Shown here one piece after another: positions 13,799-24,612 of a stretch of 64,000 bases of DNA. Within the stretch, counting starts at the first letter, position 1. Each line of letters opens with the position of its first letter. Position numbers and translations under genes: made by a program. The stretch covers positions 1,426,001 to 1,490,000 of the forward strand of contig WWBZ02000033.1 in the NCBI GenBank assembly GCA_011503125.2, given 5' to 3'. Source of the DNA: Botryosphaeria dothidea. Its lineage: Eukaryota > Ascomycota > Dothideomycetes > Botryosphaeriales > Botryosphaeriaceae. A model generated the notes under the pieces. The model was given only the letters and a program-made list of their open reading frames with translations. It did not search any database and was not told the origin of the DNA.

Positions 13799-15462
13799 AT
13801 GGACCGCTTCCGCTCTGCCCATACGCCGATGGACTATGAGTACTCGAACGGTACCGGTCCCGTTGACGAGAGCTCGCCATTCATCACTGCGTCGCGCAAC
13901 GCCAGCTCGCAAAACAAGAAACGTAAGTTAGGTGCGCCGCCACCATCTTGTCCCCACCATCGTCTGACTGCGTAGCATCTTGGGAGGCAATGAACCACAT
14001 CGTAAAGCTCGACTTGAGTGCTGACGGAATGTATGTTGCTGCGACAGGGAACTACGGTCTCTTTGACACGCCCAACCGGACAACACCCAGCCTCCGCCCG
14101 CCAGCCTCCCAGCCCTTCTACTTCTCGCAGCCCCCTTCGTCATTCGCCAACCACACGGGCAGAAGCAGCCCCGCCAAGCCCCTCTCGTCCGTTCCTGAAC
14201 ATCTGCGGGACCCCAAATTTTCGACCCCGCGAAAGCCCGTCTCCGACTTCAATTTCAGCTCTGGCGGCGAAACACCCGAGACACCTGGAGACCCAGACGC
14301 CGACAACGCCGATAGCGAGGCGACACCCGATAGTAGCTTTATGGGATTCAGGAATCGCGCGGTGAACTTCATGGCGGGCGGGAAGAATAGGGAGGCCAGC
14401 CCGACAAAGAGTCCAACCAAGGAGCGGAGAAGAGACAGCTGGATAAGTGGATTGAGCAAGGTACTCAGCCCAGGAAAGGACGCGAGCCTGGCCAAGGTTC
14501 CCTATTCAGACAAGGCGGAGAAGCGCATCATCAGGCGGCGGCAGAAGGAGGCAGATCGGAGACGCGGATCGGGACGCTCACGGCGCGGTGCAGATGTTGA
14601 CTCGGACGATGATGAGAAGGGGAGACACTCGACAACAGATAGCGTCATTGGCGCCATTCTGTCCTACATCGACGCGCACCCGAATCTTCCCCACACGCTC
14701 TCCTTCTACGCACAGCTTGTCCTTAACTTTTTCTTCGTCGGCTGTATCATCTGCATCGTCTACTCTTTCTGGAGCGCTATCCAAAGCGATGTCAACATCG
14801 AGGCGGATCGGGCAATTGCCGAAGCATTAGCAGAGATGGCAGTGTGTGCACGAGAATATCAGGCGAACCGCTGCGCTCCCGAGACGCGCGTGCCCGCCAT
14901 GGCGACGCTCTGCGATAACTGGGACGCATGCATGAACCGGGACCCCAAGAAGGTGGGGCGCGCCCGGGTCAGTGCGCATACCTTCGCGACCATTTTCAAC
15001 AGCTTCATCGAGCCTATTAGCTGGAAGGCCATGGTATGTCCAATCCTTTTTTTGTCTTCGTTAGCGTTGTCTTGGGTGGAGGACTACGCTGACCACCTTT
15101 CGCAGTTCTTCTGTCTTATGATCGTCATCGTCTGCCTCTTCGTCAACAACATCGCATTCACCAAATTCCGTAATACACACCCAGTCCATCACCAGCAACA
15201 AGGCCAGCACGATCCTTCACAACAATATCAGCAGTGGCAACAGCAATGGGGCGGCGCCCCACCAACGCCACAACGGTTTCCAAGCAACGGATGGGATACT
15301 CCAGGTCATCCAATGATTGGAGGTTTCTACCAAACACCTGCACATCATTCTATGCAGCAGTACGGAGGGTTTGAGCCAAGACCGAGCCAGACGCCTGGAA
15401 ATCCAGGAGGATACCCGCAGCAGCCAGCTAGCTCGAGTCCAATCAAGCGGCTGCAATTTTGA
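13799..15462 (+). CDS. brr6: Brr6/Brl1-type nuclear envelope protein (nuclear pore assembly)
   Basis: Integral nuclear-envelope protein of the Brr6/Brl1 family, which assists nuclear pore complex assembly and membrane lipid homeostasis. Family hallmarks are visible: two membrane segments (about residues 263-285 and 371-388) flank a lumenal loop with four cysteines (Cys308, Cys317, Cys330, Cys336, in CAREYQANRC and LCDNWDAC), which form the diagnostic disulfide pattern. The N-terminus is a long basic, disordered nucleoplasmic tail and the C-terminus is Gln/Pro-rich. Preferred exons are 13799-13922, 14048-15033 and 15106-15462, giving 488 aa. Intron 1 (GTAAGT) could instead end at 13975; I prefer 14047 because a CTGAC branch site lies about 22 nt upstream and the join reads KKRNYGLFDTPN. 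Intron 2 (72 nt) has no in-frame stop; unspliced, it would put 24 residues before the second membrane helix. Confidence 0.88.
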
Positions 15463-17523
15463 CGAGTTGGATGTGTGTGGCGCGACGCCATTTTCGTCTT
15501 TCTTTTTGGTCTCTTCCCTAGCTCCAATGCCTCTCACAGTCCATAATAGTCTTCCATTGACCTCTTTTTTTTTGCCACTGCTTCATCTTCTATTCTGCCT
15601 CTGTATCAGCATAACCATTTGGATACGCATTAGGACGACGATGCGCGGCGTTTTTGGGTCGGGCACAAGGTACGGATGAAATGCACGAAATGGGATATGG
15701 ATGGGTTAGGGTTATGAAAAGCCAAAAGTCACAGTCGGCATGTCAGGGCCGAGAAATATGATAACCTTTGTTCATTTGCCTTTGAACTCAAGAGCTTGGA
15801 AGAACCTCCGTCTAACTGTCTCTTGTGTCTTGTTGGTCTCGCTTGGTTTCTCTTCAGGAAAAGACTCTTGGAAGCGCTGAGGATGGATTGTGACCAGTCA
15901 TAAATCGCGCAGAAGAGTCAATGTGCCGGAATACGGAAGTGCTCAACGGTCAACAGGGGCTGAATGTATTTCGAGGTAGGTCGGTTGTTTCCCATGTGAA
16001 ACTGCTGTCACTGACTCTGCGGAATTCAATCGTAGGGCAAAATGTGATAGAGTTCGTGTGACGAGGCTGCAGGCGACAGGTTCTGCCCTGCCGCCTACCC
16101 CTGGTGAGGGAACCCTGTTCCTGGGCGCTGCACGTAAGACCACAAGGCTGCGCAAGCCGGGGACCAGCAAACACCCGATCCTGCAGGTGAGCTGGCCTAT
16201 CACTCGTGCAGGCTCAACATCACCTCTTCACAGCCCAACATCGCTCGTGTACCCAGCAGCACAACAGTCGAAAAAGATTATTTTTGTCGTCGCCGCGTAA
16301 CAGCGCATCTCCCGTGAGTCGATGGCACAGTCCGGCCCTGCAGGCCTTCGAGAAGGATTCTACCACTTGGCATGCAGTCGAGACTGACCGGTGATCGTCA
16401 GGATCGGCCCGAAACGGTAAACTCTCCACCACCAACCGCTCCACCACCTCACTCGCCGGGGAAGCGCGCAAAATTTTTGGCGGCAAAGGGGATCACATCA
16501 CTCTGCCTCCGGTATTTGCCAATGGCAGCGCGCTAGGCGGCTGGTCCGCGGCAGTGTTGCTCAAATTGGATATGATACGTGGTGCTCTCCGTGCTCTGCT
16601 TGCATGGCAAAAAGATGGGACACCACGGCCGAAAGAGCAAAGAGAGAAAGAGAAGGACAAGATGCCCAACGGATGAGGCTTTGGACTGGGAGGCAGATGT
16701 TGGGCCTTCGCGGAGTCATCGCATTCTTCAGAGATCCATGGGAGGTGGTGCTATTGTCTGGCGGCAAAAGCGTGTGTGCTTCCTGTTATAACCGGATGCT
16801 CGGGAGCATGCCGCTGGCACGAGAGCCAGCTCCACGGCCATTGGACTCGCTTGCCGTCGCCCCCGGCATCATGCATGCAAGTCTGACGAACTATGCCAGC
16901 CAGGCCATGCAGAAAATTTTCACCCATCAACGACGAGTTTCACGCTCGCGTGGCTGTCCGGGCCCGATTGGACAGAATCGGCTTCTCACCGCATCGCCAC
17001 ACTACCGTCAACACCACGCACCCCTGAGAATCCGCCTCGTCCTACTAGTTCTGGCCCGCCGACCTTCCCGTTCTTGCGCAATCCGCGGGAGGCACTACAG
17101 CGGGCCGTTGGACTTCGATCCCTCCCGGCATTCGACGGGAGCAAAACACGTACATTGGTGGTCGATCATTCAGGGACGAGGAGGTTCTTTTGCCTTCGCA
17201 AAAAGACTCATCGTGCGGACTGACCGGTCTGCAAGGGGGCAACGTGGATAGGAGAGGAGACAGCACATCAGTGGGAGCACACACCATCCACTGACCACCT
17301 ACCACCCAAGCAAAGCGAAGAGTCAACGTTTATGCCACAGATTTTTTTTTCTGCTCTCTCTCCCTGCTTGCGCCACCACAACAACAACACACAACTCACA
17401 CGCAGCAGGCAAGCAGTCCAGAACCCCAGAAAAGAACAGCAAACTTTGCCTCCCTATCACCCCCCTTCGCCCCCCGCCACCTGTATAAAGCAGTGCCCAC
17501 CGCCCGCCCTCTACAAGCTTCCG
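15463..17523. other. Long intergenic region without a recognisable gene
   Basis: The first few hundred bases after the Brr6 stop are pyrimidine-rich and look like a 3' untranslated region. Between 15.7 and 17.3 kb I see only short overlapping open frames on both strands, with no recognisable domain. The longest plus-strand frame (16604-17251) has a composition that does not look like protein. From about 17.34 kb the strand becomes CT- and ACA-rich, like a fungal promoter and leader, with TATAAA at 17485. Confidence 0.5.
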
Positions 17524-17844
17524 ATGATGGGTCTTCTTCGTACAGTAACCGCTTCTTTCAGCTTCAAGGATTTCACTGTCTCTGCGACCGCTTGGCTCAC
17601 CCTCTCATTCCGTCCTTTGTTCCTCTTCGTCTTCAATTCCATTTTCCCAATCATGTTCAGACCCGGCAAGAGAGTTGCCTCGAGCACTGCCACCAACAAC
17701 ACTGCCGCCGGTGGCCCTTCTTCGACTGCGATGGACGTCATGGATGTCGCTGCTCCTGCTGCTGCGGGCCCCAGGCCCCGCTCTGCAAGGCAGAGGAAGC
17801 CTAAGCCGCAGGGTCCCTGGCCGAGGGATGCCGGTGGACAGTAG
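17524..17844 (+). CDS. Possible small hypothetical protein (up to 106 aa)
   Basis: I do not recognise this product. The region before it looks like a fungal promoter and leader: a CT tract, CAA-rich stretches and TATAAA about 38 bp upstream. Starting at 17524 the product would have a hydrophobic stretch (about residues 8-45) and then an Ala/Ser/Thr-rich, Arg/Lys-rich tail ending in GPWPRDAGGQ. Starting at 17653 it would be a 63-residue basic peptide. No intron is needed. It could be a real small gene, the first exon of a longer one, or part of a non-coding transcript. Confidence 0.28.
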   Translation: MMGLLRTVTASFSFKDFTVSATAWLTLSFRPLFLFVFNSIFPIMFRPGKRVASSTATNNTAAGGPSSTAMDVMDVAAPAAAGPRPRSARQRKPKPQGPWPRDAGGQ

Positions 17845-19365
17845 ATGCCTTCCATCATTCTCGATTTTATGGTGGGTGGCCCTCTGGGAGCGTGTTCTTG
17901 GGCGATCATGATCTGACAGCGATAAGGAGGCGCCGCTGTGATGGCGATTTCTTCTGTCCTTTCCGACTGGCGACTCCGCCATCACCATCAACAAACAACA
18001 ACACGATAATCATAATGCAACCATTTCCAACGACTGACCCAACGACGATAATCGATAATGTCCTTTGGTCCTCATCTACCTCTTTCCCGAACGACCTCCG
18101 CTACGCCAAATCTCGACGTGCACGAATGTACCGCTGGTCGGCGCCGCGCAACGTCACCGAAAATGGAAAAAAAAACGAAAAAAAAAAACACCGCCAACTC
18201 CTTACTTCTCTCTCCTTTTTCTCCTTCCTTTTTCTCTCCCCATCCACCTGATCAATGGGTTTTTGTGGGTGGTGGAACTCCCCGGATCGTCTCGGGACCC
18301 ACAAGTTCACCGGTCAGCGCTCACCGCCTTGGAGCGAGAGAGAGAGAGAGAGAGAGCCCCGCACACATCGAGTCAAAAGCACGCGCACGACATCGCATGC
18401 GCGCATACGCGCGTTCCACAGCTGAAGGTTGCCGCCACTACTGCCACCACGTGCGGTAGCTTGAAGCTTCTTTTGCTTTTTCCCCCCGCTCCCTTTCGTG
18501 ACCGGTCGACGCCGTCGCCCGAGCCCGTCCGGCCCGCTCTGCCGCGCGTGCTCTGGTTCGATCGACCGAGTCGCGACTGCCTTCGCCCCTGCGGTCTGGA
18601 GCGTCGGTTGTCTGGTGATGGGCTCGTTGCGGGGTGTGTGTGTCTGACTTTTAACTTCGAGACGGAGGAGTTTGGCGTGATTGTGGTGTTATGTTTTGTA
18701 CGAGCAATGTTGTCAACGGTCTGATGGACGCGGATATTTTTTTTTTTCCCTCTTGATGGGATGGGATGGGATATGGTTCACGACACTCAGCTTATCTTCT
18801 TTGTTCTTTTCCTTTTGTCCTGGAGATTTCTTGGGGGAGGGTGCTATGGTCTTGATGTTCTTTTCTAGTCGCGGTGGGATGCATTATTGGATTGGGGATA
18901 CCTGGGTTTACTCTAGATGGCGTTTGCTCTTTTCGTCATTTTAAATAGTATGTAGACGATTAGCTCACGCGATATCGTTAGTGGTAGATAGTTAGTAATA
19001 CGCGTTTCCTGTTAGCACAATTTGTTCACGTTTCGAGACGACGACATTGTAGTGGAGCAGTTACGGAAGTACATGTGTTGACCGACCTATGGCTAAGTTT
19101 TACTTTACAAGGTAGGTATGATGTAAGCTTGCCCCATCAGTCTCAGTCCCCGCATTTCATTGAGGGCCAGCGCTTTTTTCCGTATTCTCAGTGGTGTAAA
19201 AAGATCTTCCCGTTTGTTTGTCGGGTCGAGGATGTGTGTGCAACCGTACGTGAAATCATTAGACTTCGCTTACTCATACTATGAAGGATCTTTGCCTCTT
19301 AGTAAGAAGCTGATCGCTAGATGTAGTCGAGAAGGTACGGTGTCAGGAAGGTCAATCTGATCACA
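17845..19365. other. Intergenic stretch, no supported gene
   Basis: I see an A-rich run near 18.17-18.19 kb and a GA dinucleotide repeat at 18336-18356, but no open frame with protein-like content. The region between about 18.6 and 19.3 kb is T/G-rich and may be a 3' untranslated region or spacer. Confidence 0.45.
18336..18356 (+). repeat. GA dinucleotide microsatellite
   Basis: About ten GA units run uninterrupted in otherwise unannotated spacer. Confidence 0.85.
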
Positions 19366-21411
19366 TTAGCTCGTCTCCCTCCATATGTAAAAAAAATCCA
19401 GCCTTACGATTTGATCATGAGAATCTTTGTCGATAATGCGGTCCAAGAGAGAAGATAGCGCTCTTCGGTAAGGTCTGGATTGCGGAAACCGGTCGTCGAT
19501 TGCTATGAGGAGTGCGCAACAGTTGTTCACTGATCTCGTGGCTTGAATCAGGGTCAACCTTGGCGCTGAACCCGCCAAATGGGTCTCTGCGAAGTAAAGA
19601 ACCAAAATTCCTGCGGCGAAGATGTCGAAGATGTCGAACAATGAGCCCGAGAACTTCTCGACATCCAGTTAGTTATGCAGCTCATCAATGAAGACGCGGC
19701 AGTGAGTGATTGCGTCTGTTTCCAGCTTGTGGACAGTTTCGGCCATGGTGGTCTCTTCGGCAGACAGAGGTCGGATAAATTGTGCTGATGTCCGGAAAGA
19801 TAATCGATGCAGCAGATATGAAACTGCTTGATTCTTTGCTGCGAGCTTTCGTACGGGCGACGGGAGTTGTTGCCAATACAGGAAGTTATGCTAGTCGCAC
19901 ATAAGCGGTCCTTCACTATCCCTCCGGAAGTGAGATGTAAGCTTGGCATGCATAATCAGATGGTGTATCAGCGAATATTTATCCGAGCTGCCTTCTGGAA
20001 GATCCTGCTCAAGGTCAGAACATTTCTATACGCAACACGCGGCAGCATACTTGAACTGAAATGTCGTGATCCTGGATGCCGAAAGCGCGATCCATAACTG
20101 AGCTTATGGATCTGCGTTGAAGCGTCAGTATTTGAGTACGAGGGAAACCACCTCATACCTCATACGTACCAGTTGATGAGATAAAGTGACCAGAAGGTGC
20201 GTCTTCGACTTTATAAATTAGTAGCCGGAAGTCCAGCATTCACATCGAGGTCTTTGTGAAAACCTGAGGAGATGCATTTACTAACGGCCAGTCCCAAAAG
20301 GTACTAAGTGGATCCTCCGTAAGGGCTCAAAGCAGAATGTATGACCAGGTAGAGTATGCACTGGATGTAAACTAAAGCATCACCATTCTTGATCAATGAT
20401 GGGAAGATGCCCATGCAAGCGACGTGCAGAAATGTTGCAAAGGACTCTAGACGAGCCGAGTTGGGGGACAGTGCCGCACCTATTGCAAGGGACATGTACA
20501 CATTGAATTCCCTCAGCGGATGTTCGGTGTTACTTCTTGTGGTCATTCCGCTGGCATGGTCATCCATGACTGCCTCATATTGCTGCTTCAAATCTTCATG
20601 ATCCAGATGGATAAGCGCTAATTTGTAGGCTTCATCCAGGAATCGGTCCATGAAGCCGACGGTACTCTGGCGCGTAAGGTTCAAGGACTGTGCATCTCTG
20701 TTGGCGGACATGAGGCCTGAGAGTTCTGGTAGATTCAAGCCAGCAGGATACAAGATATCGCGGCTTGAACAAACTTCTCTGGAGCCAAATGGCAATTGAG
20801 CTCACGGGTACCCTCCTCATCACTGGGCTCGGCCATGGCACTCCGGGAGAGAAATCCTATCCGACCCATTGTTGCATATACTGATCCGTCGGCGGAATCA
20901 TGAGTAGCACCTGCTGAGGTCGAAGTCTGGGGATCTTCAGCGCTTCTCGTAGCTATGATGCTCGTCCAGACGCGAGGAATCTACCCGGCGCCGCTCTCCC
21001 CGTCCCTGCTCCTCCTGGAGCTGAGAGACTTTTCGCTTCAGCGTCTCCACGTAACTATCGAACCAAATCAGTACGGCCCCTCTCAGTCGTGGGTCTCTTG
21101 GAAATTTACTTCGGCAGTGATTCGGCTGTCATCGTACCGCCGTCATCGGGTGCGTCCGAGAGCTGGTCGGAACGGCGGACTTGACATTGAAGGCCCAAAG
21201 TGGCGCAGGCGGTGCATGCCGGCAGTATCCTGTCACACTATACCCTACGGCATGAGCCCGGACATCCAAAAAGTAGGAAAACTGTACTTACCTTCTGCTT
21301 GCGACGCCAGCAGCGCTCACATGCCCGATCACGCTTGACAGCTGCCGTCGAGATAAGGTCCGATGATGGCGGATCGTGCGCGATGGATTGGGTCTGCGAG
21401 GATGGCTCCAT
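19366..21411 (-). pseudogene. Decayed Zn2Cys6 fungal transcription factor
   Basis: The 5' end is intact. Exon 21411-21292 encodes KRDRACERCWRRKQK; after a 54-nt intron, exon 21237-21110 begins CDR and contains LPACTACATLGLQC, completing the six-cysteine binuclear zinc cluster. A 55-nt intron then leads to a coiled coil starting YVETLKRKV. After that the frame is lost. A one-base shift occurs near 20.96 kb and another near 20.78 kb, between FVQAAIS and YPAGLNLPELSG. The expected GGSTW codon is TAG at 20304-20306, TAA interrupts before SRRRTFWSLYLI at 20211-20213, and a TGA spans the intron at 20169-20112. The middle homology region and the C-terminal part (to about 19366) stay recognisable in mixed frames. 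The normal role would be nuclear, pathway-specific regulation, probably of the divergent transporter at 21692. Sequencing error could explain one shift but not the full set. Confidence 0.82.
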
Positions 21412-21605
21412 CTGTGGTCGATTGCCGTCGGATAGTCGAGCATTGTGTGGTCTCGGGGTTTCGGACAGGTTATGAGGGGATAAGCAGGAGAAAGGGAAAA
21501 ATCTCTCGGACGAGTGCCGACGACGCTCCGATGCACTATCGCGGCAGAAGCCGACAAGGATTCATGACAATATGGGGTGCGGGGTTGTGGAGTGGAGCCT
21601 ACTGC

Positions 21606-21624
21606 CGGAAAACACGTCGGAAAA
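21606..21624 (+). promoter_or_regulatory. Candidate zinc-cluster operator: direct repeat of CGGAAAA
   Basis: Two identical CGGAAAA heptamers are separated by CACGT (CGG triplets spaced by nine bases). They lie directly upstream of the transporter's TATA box, between it and the divergent Zn2Cys6 gene. CGG triplets are the usual half-sites of this regulator class. Binding is inferred, and the regulator itself is now broken. Confidence 0.4.
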
Positions 21625-21628
21625 TTGC

Positions 21629-21635
21629 TATAAAA
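21629..21635 (+). promoter_or_regulatory. TATA box of the MFS transporter
   Basis: TATAAAA lies 57 bp upstream of the transporter start codon at 21692, a normal fungal distance allowing for a short leader. The position just downstream of the CGG repeats fits an inducible promoter. Confidence 0.5.
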
Positions 21636-21691
21636 TTAGCGTCCCCGGTAGGGGAGTTGCGTGATACAGGAGAGATACACCACGGTTCAGC

Positions 21692-23302
21692 ATGAAGTCC
21701 CCGTCACTTGGAAAGGTAGACGCTCAAGAATTTATTGAGAATGCACAAGCTCCAGACCCCTACCTCGCGCAATACTCATTGCTGCAAGAGAAATCTCCGG
21801 ATGAGCTTGCCACGCTTAATAAGAGTGTCGTGAAGAAATTGGACTGGAAATTCTTACCTGCCGTCACTATGATGTTGCTCATGAAGTATACTCTCCCGTT
21901 CCTTTAAACCTTTCCCATCTGACTTTGGACAGCTATCTCGACCGCATCAATGTATCCAATGCTCGGCTGGCAGGCATGCAACATGATCTTCACATGTCGG
22001 ATACGATGTGGTCGGCTGGCATTTCGCTTTTCTACGTCGGCTACATTATTTCCCAAATCCCGGCAAACGTAATCATTGCAAAAGGGAAATCACGCATTCT
22101 GTTACCCTGCTGCATGCTTGCCTGGTCTGCTGTGACAATTTGCATGCCAGCTATGAAGTCTGGGTGGTCTTTTCTTCTTTGCCGCTTCCTTGTTGGAATT
22201 CCTGAGGGGCCCTTCCTCCCAGCCGTCTCTCTGATGACTTCTTCGTGGTACATGAAGCACGAGTCTCCCCTTCGCATGAGCATATGGCATGCCGGCAACA
22301 TCGTCTCGAATATCTTTTCGGGGCTTCTGGCTGCTGCTATTCTGACGAATATGGACGGAGTCGTCGGCCTGCATGCTTGGCAATGGTTTGTCTTGCTTGA
22401 AGGTACGTTATGCTGCTCTACGTCGCAATCCAGAACTAACCATTGCAGCTATTGTGAGTGTACTCGTTGCATTTCTCGGCTTCTGGCTCATCCCAAATTG
22501 GCCCAATGATACCGGAACATACTTCCTCACGCCTGAAGAGTCTCAGATGGCTCAATATCGTCAGCTTGTTTGTGTTGGTGGCATATCGGAGTCTGATGAA
22601 GGGGGATACTGGAGCGGTATTATCATGGCAGTCCAGGGTCCTTTTACGTGGATGTTTGCTGGTATTCACTTCTCTCTCATCGTTGCTCAGTCTTTCAAAG
22701 ATTTCTTCCCATCGGTGAGTCTAGTTCCCAAGCCCAAGACAGACAGCGCTGATTAAATCAAGATTGTCGAAACTCTAGGGTTCTCAAAAGTGGGGACATA
22801 CTTGGTTCAGGCTCCGCCATATGCCATTGCATACCCGGCTACGCTAGCCGTGTCCTGGTCAAGTGGCAAACTGCTTGAACACTGCTGGCACATCATCGGA
22901 AGCATTACTGTCTCTCTCGTTGGAGCGGTCCTCATGATCAACACGCTCAACACTGGCGCACGCTACTTCGCCATGATACTACTCTGTTCCGGTCCGTTTG
23001 TAGGACTGAACTTGCAGATATCATGGGATACCACGGTAGTGCCGCGTCCGAGAACCAAGAGAGCTGCGCTTGTTGCCATCGCCAACTGTGTGAGCAGCGT
23101 GAGTCATTGGTTCACGTCCTATTTCTTCTTGATGAACCAGGCGGCGAGATACCAGAACGCTGGTGGCGTTCTCATAGCAGGGTGTGGATTCACGATCCTC
23201 TTTTGTTTACTGGCGAGGTGGTGGTGCATGAGGAAGAACAAACAGCTGGATCAGAGGGAGAGGGAGACTGGTGAGGTTACTGAGTGGCAGTTTGCTACCT
23301 AG
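21692..23302 (+). CDS. MFS transporter, allantoate permease (Dal5/ACS) type, 489 aa
   Basis: Plasma-membrane major facilitator of the anion:cation symporter group, which takes up small organic acids, vitamins or ureides. The substrate cannot be told from sequence. Exons are 21692-21885, 21933-22402, 22449-22714 and 22763-23302, with introns of 47, 46 and 48 nt; the first two have clear CTGAC and CTAAC branch sites. The spliced frame is continuous and ends at TAG. Family features: YLDRINVSNARLAGM (residue 66 on) after the first membrane helix, RFLVGIPEGPFLPA in the N-terminal half, an NWPNDT loop, and ANCVSSVSHWFTSYFF in the C-terminal half. Length and helix number fit a 12-helix transporter. 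The divergent neighbour is a broken Zn2Cys6 regulator, so expression may now be uncontrolled or lost. Confidence 0.88.
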
Positions 23303-23719
23303 GAAGAGTAAAAGCTTACGTTTGGTCGTTTCCTTAAGAGAATAGGACAGAGTGATTGTTCTGTAGTAAGGAGAGAGTGCAGAAATGAACATCGAATTGA
23401 TTTTTCTCAATGCTTCATGCAAAAATTCCGACAATTCTTACGGAAAATGTCTTCGGGTTGTCTCAGAGTACTATAAATTGCAGTTATATCAGTCAATTTT
23501 GGAGAGATATTGAGACGTGTTAGGTTTACATGGATCCTCACGCAGAAGCGTCTAGATTCGTGTCAAGATTGTACCTCCTGAAAATCATAAGAGAATGACA
23601 AGGCCCTTCACGTTAGATCCTCGATACATCCTCGATCCTCATATCACTCTGAATCTTTGCGTCCTCTTTCTCTTGTTTTTTGGAGTCTGCCAACAACTTG
23701 CCGTCCCGTCGTTCTACTC
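23303..23719. other. Convergent intergenic spacer
   Basis: AT-rich spacer between the 3' ends of two convergent transporter genes, holding both 3' untranslated regions. No gene seen. Confidence 0.55.
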
Positions 23720-24454
23720 TCATGTCCTCAGGCGACGGATATGCAACTTTATGTACCGTAACAGCCTTTGGAAGAGCCCATCCAATGACTCTAGAGACCT
23801 TCCCGTAGTATCCTGCAGAGCATCGTTAGCATGTGATTACGTAGGAAGCGAGGGTGACCAGTTGGTACATCAGAATTACATACCGGCATCGCAAAATAGA
23901 CGTAGACGAGTGAGATCAAACAAATGCATCCAAAGAAAACGAATGCGCCCCATCTGTGCGTAGCAGCCAACAGACTGGGCATAGAGCGGGAGCTGCCAAA
24001 GTAGAAAGCCCAGTGGAACGCCATTGACACCGAGACGTTGAAGGATCGGATTCTGATTGGGAAGATCTCCGAGCCAACCAGGTAAGGCATGGAGAACCAA
24101 CCAATGCTCCAGGCGATGGCGTGGATGGAGATGGCAACGATGGCGGCAGTGCCAGCGCGTGAAGCTGCCTGGGAGGTCTCGACGGCCGCGGTAGACATGT
24201 TTCCGGTGATGCCCAGGTAAGTACCGACATATGCTAGCGTGACGATCTGCAAGACGATACCTGTCATGAGCGAACGACGACGGCCCAGAAAATCGACGAT
24301 AAACAACGCGAAAGCCAGACATGATGTAAACTTGGCAATGCCGTAGATGCCAGTGGCCAGGAATTGGGACTCCATGCCGGTCACTCCCAGATAGCCGAAG
24401 ATGGTCGGAGAGTACTGCGTGATGGCGTTTGCACCAGACCACTGGGAGAACAGT
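23720..24454 (-). pseudogene. MFS sugar transporter, C-terminal half, truncated by Copia-2
   Basis: Only helices 7 to 12 of a sugar-porter family protein remain. The fragment begins at LFSQWSGANAITQYSP (start of helix 7), carries the family signature DFLGRRRS, then VGSEIFPIRIRS before helix 11, and runs through YVYFAMP. After a 71-nt intron (23883-23813) the last exon (23812-23720) gives DTTGRSLESLDGLF, the usual C-terminal end. The coding sequence stops abruptly at 24454, where the 158-bp LTR of Copia-2 begins; the in-frame ATG at 24477 belongs to the LTR. The remaining half is otherwise undamaged. The 5' half is not in this window. Confidence 0.85.
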
Positions 24455-24612
24455 TGTTGAATTGTGATTATTCGCATTACCAGATGATGAGTGGCATGAG
24501 GAGGAGGGTAGGTGACCCTGCAGCCTCTTATATAGTAGCTATCTAGTAAATTTTCGCTGTTGATCCTTGGTACAATAAGACCCTGTTTCTCCTAACAGTT
24601 CATAGTCCAACA
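24455..24612 (-). repeat. Copia-2 LTR (158 bp; the 3' LTR in minus orientation)
   Basis: On the plus strand it starts TGTTGAATTG and ends GTCCAACA, so it has TGTTG/CAACA inverted ends. A TATATAAGAG promoter element lies inside on the minus strand. A purine tract (GAAAGGGGTG) directly abuts it on the element side, as expected beside a 3' LTR. The other side is transporter coding sequence, with flanking bases ACAGT as the presumed target. The partner LTR is not in the window. Confidence 0.7.

Noticed and set aside
16604..17251. Open frame of 215 codons on the plus strand
   Set aside because: No domain, odd composition, overlapping frames on both strands and no clear promoter; most likely chance.
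18065..18724. Open frame of 219 codons on the plus strand
   Set aside because: It runs through A-rich and GA microsatellite sequence and has no protein-like features.
24455..24477. ATG at 24477 as start of a short sugar transporter
   Set aside because: These codons lie in the Copia-2 LTR; the transporter sequence begins at helix 7, so it is a truncated gene rather than a short one.
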